In this document: positions 35,681-42,523 of the stretch, in pieces
How the letters are laid out: each line of letters begins with the position of its first letter
Position numbering within the stretch: the stretch's first letter is position 1
From: DASVTU01 sp036387415
Lineage (GTDB): Bacteria > Acidobacteriota > Blastocatellia > Pyrinomonadales > Pyrinomonadaceae
Assembly (NCBI GenBank): GCA_036387415.1
Contig: DASVTU010000022.1
Coordinates: 62,001-126,000, forward strand
Length of the DNA: 64,000 nt
Reading direction: 5' to 3'
Program-made: the position numbers and the translations under genes
Notes under the pieces: model-generated
Told to the model about the DNA's origin: nothing
Database searches by the model: none
What the model saw: the letters and a program-made list of their open reading frames with translations, nothing else

Positions 35681-36714
35681 GCACGACGGGCGAGCAAAAT
35701 TTTTGTTGCACGTATCTTTTGCCGATACGCCGCGTGCGCGCGAACGAGCAGGAGATGCAGGACTTCGCGCGTTATTTCGAGAGTTTGGCGCGTGCGGGTT
35801 GTGAAGTCCTGGTGGTTGACGGTTCGCCGCCCGAAGTCTTCGAGGAACACGACGGCGCGTGGCGCGGCGCGTGTCGTCACGTCGCCGTCAATCCCAAGTA
35901 CACGTATCTTAACGGCAAGGTGAACGGCGTGCACACGGGCGTCGATTTGGCGAGTTGCGAACGCATCGTGCTCGCCGACGACGACATCCGCTACACGCCC
36001 GCAGACATCGCGCGTGCGTGCGAACTCCTTGAACGGCATGAGATGGTGAGGCCGCAAAACTATCTCTCGCCGTTGTCGCATTGGTGGGCGCGCATGGAAG
36101 ATGCGCGTATGTTGATTAATCGCGGCGTGCTCAGGACGGGCGACTATCCCGGCACGTGCGCTTTCCGTCGCTCGACGTGCTTGCGCGTTGGACATTACGA
36201 CGGCGATGTGCTGTTTGATAACGAAGAGATTGTGCGCCACTTCGTGCTTCAGCGAGCGGACGTTTGCTTCGCGCTCGACTTCTTCATCCACAAGCGTCCG
36301 CCGACTTTTCAAAAGTGGATGGAGCAGCGCCCGCGTCAGGCTTATGAAGATTTCGTGATGCACGTGAAGACCGCGCTTTTTATGTCGCTGCTGCCCGCAC
36401 TCGTCGCGCTCGGCCTGTTGGTGGGAATGCGCGCCGCGCTCGTCTTTGCCGTCGTCGTCTCGGCCTGCGCCATGCTCCTCGCGTTGCGCGGAATCCTGCG
36501 CGACAGGGCATACCGCTTCTTCCCCGCACGCATCATCTTTTACGCGCCGCTATGGGTTTTGGAACGCGCGCTCAGCGTCTACTGGGCGCTTTACTGGCGC
36601 GTGGCGCGCGGCGGCTACCCGTTCGGCGACCGCGTGCTCTCGAAGGGCACCGGGCGCGCGTGGGTCGCGGGCGGACGCCTCCAACGCCGCACGCTCACCG
36701 AACGCCCACGCTAA
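35677..36714 (+). CDS. Family 2-like membrane glycosyltransferase
   Basis: 345 aa from a GTG start. The N-terminal ~250 residues have a GT-A shape: a strand-like CEVLVVDGSPP segment, then VLADDDIRYTPADI with the DxD-like metal motif (about residue 104), and a later VLFDNEEIVRHFVLQRA. Two or three hydrophobic helices follow (FMSLLPALVALGLLVGMRAALVFAVVVSA), with a basic C-terminal tail. These features fit a membrane-associated GT2 that transfers sugar from a nucleotide donor; donor and acceptor are unknown. It is cotranscribed with the DDAH-like and HDO-like genes. Confidence 0.75.
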   Translation: MSTTGEQNFCCTYLLPIRRVRANEQEMQDFARYFESLARAGCEVLVVDGSPPEVFEEHDGAWRGACRHVAVNPKYTYLNGKVNGVHTGVDLASCERIVLADDDIRYTPADIARACELLERHEMVRPQNYLSPLSHWWARMEDARMLINRGVLRTGDYPGTCAFRRSTCLRVGHYDGDVLFDNEEIVRHFVLQRADVCFALDFFIHKRPPTFQKWMEQRPRQAYEDFVMHVKTALFMSLLPALVALGLLVGMRAALVFAVVVSACAMLLALRGILRDRAYRFFPARIIFYAPLWVLERALSVYWALYWRVARGGYPFGDRVLSKGTGRAWVAGGRLQRRTLTERPR

Positions 36715-36739
36715 ATCAATCAAGAAAGAACCAGACAAA

Positions 36740-36929
36740 CAATTCACAGGATAGACAGGGCGGAAACAGGATGGACAGGATAAAGGAAATGCAAAATTAA
36801 AAAGGTCAAAGGCAAAAAGTAACTGACAACTCCGAGCCGTCTTTTATTTTGTCATTTTGCATTTTAGCTTTTTAATTCGCTTCATCCCGTCCATCCTGCA
36901 CGTTGTTATCCTGTCTACCCTGTGAATTG
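36740..36929. repeat. Nested hairpin element upstream of the decarboxylase (element D)
   Basis: AATTCACAGG (36741-36750) pairs with CCTGTGAATT (36919-36928). Inside, ATAGACAGGG, AACAGGATGGACAGGATA and similar 9-base units oppose TATCCTGTC and CCCGTCCATCCTG units. An inner AT-rich stem (AATGCAAAATTAAAAAGG against TTTTGCATTTTAGCTTTTTAA) forms the tip. It closely resembles element E on the other side of the decarboxylase gene. Confidence 0.8.
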
Positions 36930-36955
36930 CCTTTGGCACGAAGGGATGAGCGAGG

Positions 36956-38425
36956 ATGCCGGACAGCGAAGATGGGCGCGAGTTGACTGAACTCGGCGAT
37001 ATGGAGGCGGATGAGTTTCGCGCGGCGTTGCACCGCGTCGCCGATTGGGTCGCAGACTATCGCGCCGACATCGAAAACCGACGTATCTCGCCCGACATCG
37101 CGCCGGGCGAAATCGCTTCCCGCCTTCCGTCAACTCCGCCCGAAGATGCCACACCGCTCGACGAAATTTTCCGCGACTTTCAAGAACTCGTTATGCCCGG
37201 CATTGTGCATTGGGGACATCCGGCCTTTCTCGGATACTTCGGTTCGACGACGACCGCACCGGGCATCCTCGGCGAAATGATGTCGGCGGCGCTCAACGTG
37301 AGCGCGATGACGTGGCGCACGTCACCCGCCGCGACCGAGTTGGAGACGCTGGTGCTCGACTGGTTGCGGCAGATGCTCGCGTTGCCCACGGAATGGACGG
37401 GCGTCGTTTACGATACGGCATCGGTCGCCGTGCTTCATGCGCTGGCGGCGGCGCGCGAAAGCCTCTCGCTCGATGCACGCGCGCAGGGCTTGGCGGGACG
37501 CCCCGAAGTGCCGCGTCTGCGTGTCTACGCGTCCGACCAGGCGCATAGTTCGGTTGAGAAGGCGGCCATCGTGTTGGGGCTAGGCGAGCGCAACGTCCGT
37601 CGCATCGAGAGCGACGCCGCATACCGGATGGACGTGGCGAAGTTGCGGCGCGCGTTAGAGGAAGATGCGCGTCAGGGCGTCTTGCCGATGGCGGTGGTCG
37701 CCACCGTGGGGACGACTTCGACGACGAGCGTGGATGCGGTCGCAGAGATTGCTGCGCTGTGCCGCGAGCGACGTGTGTGGTTGCATGTCGATGCGGCGTA
37801 CGGTGGCGCGATGGCGCTCCTGCCGGAAGGTCGTCACCTGATGAACGGCGTCGAGGCGGCGGATTCCGTGGTCGTTAACCCGCACAAGTGGCTTTTCGTC
37901 CCGCTCGACTTCAGCGCGCTCTACGTGCGAAGACCGGAGTTGCTGCGCGCGACGTTTTCGCTGGTGCCCGAATACTTGCGCGGCGACGCAGAGCAGTCCG
38001 AGCGCAACTACATGGATTATGGCATTCAACTCGGACGCCGTTTCCGCGCACTCAAGGCTTGGATGGTCTTTCGCAACTTCGGACGACGCGGTATCGAAGC
38101 GCGCATCCGCGAACACGTCCGTCTGGCACGACTGTTTGCGTCGTGGCTTGATGCGGACGCGGCTTTTGAAGTGTTGGCTCCGGTAACGATGGCTGTTGTC
38201 TGTTTCCGCGCCGTCGAGAGCGGGGCGGGGCATTCGTCGGAGGAAGAATTGAACGAGTACAATCGCCGTCTGGTCGAAGCCGTCAACGCGACGGGCGAGG
38301 CTTACCTGACGCACACCTCTCTGCACGGGCGCGTGGCGATGCGTCTGGCCGTCGGCAATGTGCTCACCACGGAGCAACATCTCGCGCGGGTTTATCAACT
38401 CATCCGACGCGAGATGAGCCTCTGA
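36956..38425 (+). CDS. Group II pyridoxal-phosphate-dependent amino-acid decarboxylase
   Basis: 489 aa, aromatic-L-amino-acid/glutamate decarboxylase family (fold type I). Landmarks are GIVHWGHPAFLGYFGSTTTA, the His-containing ASDQAHSSVEKAA, the cofactor Asp-Ala pair in LHVDAAYGGAM, and NPHKWLFVPLDFSALYV with the PLP lysine at residue 311. It would release CO2 from an L-amino acid, probably aromatic (Trp, Tyr, Phe or DOPA), giving an amine; substrate specificity cannot be read. It is flanked on both sides by related nested hairpins (36740-36929 and 38453-38640). Confidence 0.9.
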   Translation: MPDSEDGRELTELGDMEADEFRAALHRVADWVADYRADIENRRISPDIAPGEIASRLPSTPPEDATPLDEIFRDFQELVMPGIVHWGHPAFLGYFGSTTTAPGILGEMMSAALNVSAMTWRTSPAATELETLVLDWLRQMLALPTEWTGVVYDTASVAVLHALAAARESLSLDARAQGLAGRPEVPRLRVYASDQAHSSVEKAAIVLGLGERNVRRIESDAAYRMDVAKLRRALEEDARQGVLPMAVVATVGTTSTTSVDAVAEIAALCRERRVWLHVDAAYGGAMALLPEGRHLMNGVEAADSVVVNPHKWLFVPLDFSALYVRRPELLRATFSLVPEYLRGDAEQSERNYMDYGIQLGRRFRALKAWMVFRNFGRRGIEARIREHVRLARLFASWLDADAAFEVLAPVTMAVVCFRAVESGAGHSSEEELNEYNRRLVEAVNATGEAYLTHTSLHGRVAMRLAVGNVLTTEQHLARVYQLIRREMSL

Positions 38426-38452
38426 ATAGAAACCAGAGAGAATGGAACAATC

Positions 38453-38640
38453 ATTCACAGGATAGACAGGATACGGAAACAGGATGAACAGGATTAAAAC
38501 GACTTAGAAGGTGAAATGGTTAAAAGTGAAATGGGGAAAGGAAAGAACAGAGAGTGGTCTTCGCCCTTTTACCTTTTCCCTTTCGCCCTGTTTGCATCCC
38601 GTCCATCCTGCACGTTTTTATCCTGTCTATCCTGTTAATT
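38453..38640. repeat. Nested hairpin element downstream of the decarboxylase (element E)
   Basis: ATTCACAGGATAGACAGGAT (38453-38472) is opposed by ATCCTGTCTATCCTGTTAAT (38620-38639). The inner arms are GGTGAAATGGTTAAAAG against CTTTTACCTTTTCCC. It covers the whole gap between the decarboxylase and the convergent glycosylase gene, and supplies the TAA stop of the latter. Confidence 0.8.
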
Positions 38641-39247
38641 ATCTGTCAACGATTGCGTGTTGTTCGATGGCGTCGCGTAGTTCGGTGAAGAGGCGTGCTA
38701 AATCCTTCGGTTGATAGTGTGCGTTGAGGCCGCTCGGATTGGGGAGTACCCAGACGGCGGTCGCGCCGATGGTTTCGGGTTGGAGTCCGAGTTGTGCTTT
38801 GGGGTGGTCGAAGGCCGTTCGGTAGGCGGTGACGCCGAGCACGGCGAGAAACTTCGGACGATAACGACGGACGCGCGCCGCCAATCGTCGCCCGCCCCGG
38901 ACGAATTCTTCTGCCGACAACTCCGCCGCCGTCGCCGTCGCACGCTCGACCACATTGGTGATGCCGTAACCCTGCTTGAGTAGTTCGCGTTCCTCGAAGG
39001 GCGAGAGCAGGCGGTCTGTGAATCCCGAAGCGTGGAGCGCAGGCCAGAAACGGTTGCCGGGGCGCGCGAAATGGTGGCCGACCGCCGCCGTGTAAAGCCC
39101 CGGATTGATGCCGCAAAACAGCACGCGCAAGTTTGGCGCAATCACGTCGGGCACGGTCTTATCCGTCGCGGCGAGAATCTCTGCTTTTGTTGGTCGATAA
39201 AAGTGCGGCTGCTTCATGTCAGGATGCACCGAAGTTGCATGCGGCAT
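38639..39247 (-). CDS. mug: Mismatch-specific (G:U/T) DNA glycosylase, Mug/TDG family
   Basis: 202 aa; Mug family members are ~170-200 aa. VLFCGINPGLYTAAVGHHFARPGNRFWPAL holds the GINPG catalytic-site motif (residues ~46-50), and LPNPSGLNAHY near residue 175 is the second conserved motif (LPxPSGxN). The enzyme removes uracil or thymine mispaired with guanine in cytoplasmic DNA repair. It stands alone, convergent with the decarboxylase, and its stop codon lies in the end of hairpin element E. An internal Met at residue 11 could be the true start. Confidence 0.88.
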   Translation of the reverse strand: MPHATSVHPDMKQPHFYRPTKAEILAATDKTVPDVIAPNLRVLFCGINPGLYTAAVGHHFARPGNRFWPALHASGFTDRLLSPFEERELLKQGYGITNVVERATATAAELSAEEFVRGGRRLAARVRRYRPKFLAVLGVTAYRTAFDHPKAQLGLQPETIGATAVWVLPNPSGLNAHYQPKDLARLFTELRDAIEQHAIVDR

Positions 39248-39709
39248 TAACTTAAATAACGATAAAGAATACTAAAAGAGAACCGAATCGGCCACGAAGT
39301 CCGTAGGTTTTATGAGCGCGTCAAAGCGGTCGGTTCGAGTTCTCAAAGATTGACGCGGCGACGCGTTGAATGGTAGTTTGCTCGCAACGTGAACACGATT
39401 CTGTGAGGAGTCGCCCGACATCCTGTGCAACTTTAATTGAGCCTGCATCTTCGGAAAACCATTTCTCAAACGGTCATTTCCTGAGAGTCAACGTTTTCGC
39501 CACGCGACGTGGTGTTTGAATGGCTCTGCCGTTATTCCTCGCTTGTGCGAGACGAGAACTCATGCAGCGGCGACGGTTATCACCACTATCGTCATCATCA
39601 TCGTCGCCGGGCATCGAACCCTTTGGAAAGATAGTCAATCAAAGTGCTCCAACAAATCTCTACGCGGGAGGCAGCCGTCTTGCCGCGACTCGCAACCTCC
39701 TCGGCTTGA
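39248..39709. other. Intergenic region before the RiPP-like locus
   Basis: About 460 bases between the divergent glycosylase gene and the HprK-like gene. Short overlapping open frames from ~39516 are Ser/Arg-rich and have no recognised motif, so I do not call them genes. The first 40 bases are AT-rich (ttaacttaaataacgataaa), consistent with promoter DNA for the glycosylase or the RiPP-like locus. No hairpin repeat or precursor-peptide gene is evident. Confidence 0.4.
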
Positions 39710-40573
39710 ATGGAGAAACTCGACCGCCTCGGGTGGGCGGCAGGTTTGGCATTCGAGAGCTACGGCGTACGCATCGGAGTGCGCGTCAACGACGCGACGA
39801 TTCTGCCACGCCTCGCTTCGCACTTTCCGCCGGGATGGCGTGCGTTGACGAAACCGCGTGTCGAACGTCTGTACTCGCTCGTCGTCGCTTCGGAAGGGGC
39901 GACAAGGCGCGGCGTCAAAGGTTTGAATCTAGTGTACGGCGACATTAACCGCTTGGCGCGTACACGGCAATCCGAAGACGCGTTCGACGCCTTCGAGTCT
40001 GACTTGCAACTCTACGTGGCAGAGGCGGCGCGGCGGAGAGTCTTTGTACATGCAGGAGTAGTGGGTTGGCGCGGGCGGGCGGTCATTATCGCGGGACGTA
40101 GTTTTACAGGCAAGACGACGCTGGTTGCCGAACTGGTGCGGGCCGGAGCTACTTACTACTCGGACGAATACGCCGTGCTCGATGCGCGCGGGCGCGTCCA
40201 TCCCTTTCCAAGACCGCTCGGCGTTCGCACGACGGACGCTTCAGACACAGTAACAGGCACGACGCGGAGACAGCAGCGTGTGGCAGTTGAGTCGCTCGGC
40301 GGGCGCGCGGGCGCGCGGCCTCTCGTTCCGGCGTTGGTAGTGTTGAGCGAGTACAGGGCGGGGGCGCGGCGTTGGCGTCCGCGCACGCTGACGGCGGGAC
40401 ACGGTTTGCTTGCGCTCGTCGCCAACACCGTCACCATCAGAAGCCGACCCGCAGAGGCGTTCGCAGCCCTGCAAGCGGTGGCGACGCGGGCGCGCATCTT
40501 GAGCGGCGTGCGCGGAGAGGCGAAAGACTTGGCTGCAACGATTCTAAGGATGGTTGAAGACCATCAGGATTAG
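39710..40573 (+). CDS. HPr-kinase-like ATPase (HprK-related kinase of peptide clusters)
   Basis: 287 aa. Residues ~105-215 form a HprK-C-like core: VFVHAGVVGWRGRAVII, the P-loop GRSFTGKTTL (residues 129-138), the YYSDEYAVLD acidic strand, and PRPLGVRT after it. The N-terminal ~95 residues are divergent. Stand-alone HprK relatives occur in lasso and other RiPP clusters, where one phosphorylates the precursor peptide (paeninodin cluster); others are uncharacterised. An in-frame stop directly precedes this ATG, fixing the earliest start. The PqqD-knottin gene begins within ~60 bases, so the two are probably cotranscribed and the latter is the likely substrate. Confidence 0.75.
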   Translation: MEKLDRLGWAAGLAFESYGVRIGVRVNDATILPRLASHFPPGWRALTKPRVERLYSLVVASEGATRRGVKGLNLVYGDINRLARTRQSEDAFDAFESDLQLYVAEAARRRVFVHAGVVGWRGRAVIIAGRSFTGKTTLVAELVRAGATYYSDEYAVLDARGRVHPFPRPLGVRTTDASDTVTGTTRRQQRVAVESLGGRAGARPLVPALVVLSEYRAGARRWRPRTLTAGHGLLALVANTVTIRSRPAEAFAALQAVATRARILSGVRGEAKDLAATILRMVEDHQD

Positions 40574-40628
40574 TCTCACGACAAGGGAAGTTGGATTAAG
40601 AGGGCTTTTGAAAGTTTCTGAAAACTTT

Positions 40629-41120
40629 ATGGAACAGAGAATCCGAAACGACCGACCGCGCGCACGCGCCGGAGGTCTGGTGGTGCGCGAGTTGCCCGAA
40701 GAGGTGTTGGTCTACGACCTTGAACGCCACCGCGCCATCTGCCTGAACCACACCGCCGCACTCGTCTGGAAACACTGCGACGGCGAAACGAGCGTCGCTG
40801 AAATTTCGCGGCGACTCGGCGCACACTTGCGTCTGCCAGTGGCCGAAGATGTCGTCTGGCTCGCGCTCGACCAGTTGGCGCGCGACCATCTGCTCGAAGG
40901 CAAGATTGCGCGTCCGGCGGCGTTCAGCGGAATCTCACGCCGCGAATTGATGCGAAGACTCGGCGTTGCCGCCGCCGTCGCTTTGCCGCTCGTCACATCG
41001 GTCGTCGCCCCGACGGCGGCAGAGGCGGCGAGTTGTTTACCGACCGGGGCGGCGTGCACTGCGCCCGCGGAGTGTTGCAGTGGCCTGTGTCCCGGTTCGC
41101 CGAACGGGACTTGTGTCTGA
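40629..41120 (+). CDS. PqqD-like domain fused to a Tat-like segment and a six-cysteine knottin tail
   Basis: 163 aa from ATG 40629; the frame is open to a TTG at 40554 that would overlap the kinase gene. Residues ~14-95 are a PqqD/RRE-like winged-helix domain (VVRELPEEVLVYDLERHRA, ICLNHTAALVWKHCDG). A twin-arginine-like segment follows, SRRELMRRLG (103-112), with the hydrophobic stretch VAAAVALPLVTSVVAPTAAEAA, which could be a signal or membrane segment. The last 28 residues have Cys136, 143, 149, 150, 154 and 162: spacing C-x6-C-x5-CC-x3-C-x7-C, the inhibitor-cystine-knot pattern. PqqD domains normally present a separate precursor to modifying enzymes; here presenter and cargo are one chain. 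Export and folding of the tail are inference. Confidence 0.78.
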   Translation: MEQRIRNDRPRARAGGLVVRELPEEVLVYDLERHRAICLNHTAALVWKHCDGETSVAEISRRLGAHLRLPVAEDVVWLALDQLARDHLLEGKIARPAAFSGISRRELMRRLGVAAAVALPLVTSVVAPTAAEAASCLPTGAACTAPAECCSGLCPGSPNGTCV

Positions 41121-41202
41121 GCAGACGCGCGGCGTGCGTGTCAGCTGGCGGTCGCTCCGCGAAGCCACACGTCATCCATTTTGTTCTCGGATACGCGACA
41201 CG

Positions 41203-42261
41203 ATGAGAGAAACCTTCCTCCACTCATACGGTCTACTCCTGTCCGCGACGCTTGCGGGCGCGTGGAGGCACGCGCCGCCGCCCGTTGAACTCTCCGAAAA
41301 AGAACTCACGACGGTCGCGCCTCTGCTCACGGGTTCGGGCGCGGCGGCGCTCGGCTGGTGGAAACTCAGGCGGACAGACCGACGCGCGTCGCCCTCCGCG
41401 CGACAACTCCAACACGCCTATCGCTTCAACACCCTGCAAGCAGCCTTGCGTGAACGCGAAATCGAACGCGTCTTCGCGTTGCTCAGCGATGCGCGTATCG
41501 ACGCCGTGCTCGTCAAGGGATGGGCAGCCGCGCGTCTCTATCCTGAGCAGGGCTTGCGTCCCTTCGGAGACATGGACGTGTGCGTGCGCCCCGCGCAATT
41601 CGCGTCGGCCTCGCGTCTCGTCGGCGCAGAGCGTCGGGTTGACCTCCATGCGGGATTCGAGAAGTCGGACGAACGCGGATTCGACGAGACGTTTGAGCGA
41701 ACGGAGACGGTCGAGATAGGCGCGTCACGCGTGCGCGTCCTCTGCGCGGAAGACCACCTGCGTCTGCTCTCGCTGCATCTCCTGCGCCACGGCGCATGGC
41801 GTCCGTTATGGCTCTGCGACGTGGCCGCCGCGTTCGAGAATCGTGCGAGGAATTTTGATTGGACGCGACTCCTCGCGGGCGACCGTCGTCGTGCGTCGTG
41901 GGTCGTTTGCGCCTTGGGTCTCGCGCACGCGCTCGTCGGTATGCGTGTGGAAGATACGCCCGTCGCGCACGAAGCGTTGCGCCTGCCGCGTTGGCTTGTG
42001 CCGGAAGTTTTGAAGCAGTGGCAGACGCCGTTTCCTGCGAGACAAGCGCCGATGCGCCATCGCGCGCCGATGCGTAAATACCTGCGTCATCCTTCCGGCG
42101 TCTTCAAGGATTTACGCAATCGCTGGCCGAACCCGATTGAAGCGACCGTCTTGATGAACGCGTCGTTTAACGAACTGCCGCGCCTGCCCTTTCAACTGGC
42201 GAACTGTTTCGCACGCACCGCGCGCTTTATCTCCGCCGCCGGAGCGCAAACAAAACTGTAA
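41203..42261 (+). CDS. Nucleotidyltransferase-family protein of RiPP-type clusters
   Basis: 352 aa from ATG 41203; upstream frame extension overlaps the PqqD gene. Residues ~90-135 carry an NTase-like core: LLSDARIDAVLVKGWAAARLYPE, then RPFGDMDVCVRPAQF with a G-D-x-D metal motif, followed by VDLHAGF. C-terminal helices include LLSLHLLRHGAWRPLWLCDVAAAF. These features match the 'nucleotidyltransferase family protein' group that accompanies HprK-like kinases and precursor peptides in lasso and related clusters; their reaction is mostly undefined. The gap to the PqqD-knottin gene is 82 bases on the same strand. It probably modifies the knottin or its phosphorylated form, which is inference. Confidence 0.72.
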   Translation: MRETFLHSYGLLLSATLAGAWRHAPPPVELSEKELTTVAPLLTGSGAAALGWWKLRRTDRRASPSARQLQHAYRFNTLQAALREREIERVFALLSDARIDAVLVKGWAAARLYPEQGLRPFGDMDVCVRPAQFASASRLVGAERRVDLHAGFEKSDERGFDETFERTETVEIGASRVRVLCAEDHLRLLSLHLLRHGAWRPLWLCDVAAAFENRARNFDWTRLLAGDRRRASWVVCALGLAHALVGMRVEDTPVAHEALRLPRWLVPEVLKQWQTPFPARQAPMRHRAPMRKYLRHPSGVFKDLRNRWPNPIEATVLMNASFNELPRLPFQLANCFARTARFISAAGAQTKL

Positions 42262-42523
42262 GCGGGCGACACCGGAGCGGCGACCGCGCACGCGCCGACC
42301 AACCGACGCCCCGCACCGCACAGACGATTCAGCGACGCCGCAACGGGCGTTGCTTCCAAGCCTTGCCGGAGCAAGCGACAAGGGGAGTTCTCGAAACGCG
42401 ATACGCCGCGCCCGACCGCGTGCCTATCCTACACGACACGCACGAAGGCGCGGCGTCACACGGAGACGTGAGCCGCATAAGTCAGACGGTCAAGCTAAAC
42501 GACGAGAGATTAGCGGAGGATTC
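42262..42523. other. Intergenic region before the C25 peptidase gene
   Basis: No convincing gene. An imperfect hairpin, GCGGCGTCAC against GTGAGCCGC, lies near 42450-42480. A purine-rich ribosome-binding site, GGAGGA (42515-42520), precedes the ATG at 42524. Confidence 0.45.

Noticed and set aside
36740..38640. Insertion sequence around the decarboxylase
   Set aside because: The flanking elements are nested hairpins without a transposase gene or target-site duplication that I could see, so they are reported as repeats only.
39516..39948. Small overlapping frames before the HprK-like gene, considered as precursor peptides
   Set aside because: They run into the kinase gene in other frames, have no leader/core pattern and no ribosome-binding site. 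The PqqD-knottin gene is the better precursor candidate.
39710..42261. Lasso-peptide cluster
   Set aside because: HprK-like and NTase-like genes fit, but no asparagine-synthase-like cyclase or transglutaminase-like protease is present, and the candidate peptide is Cys-knotted instead of having the Gly/Asp ring pattern.
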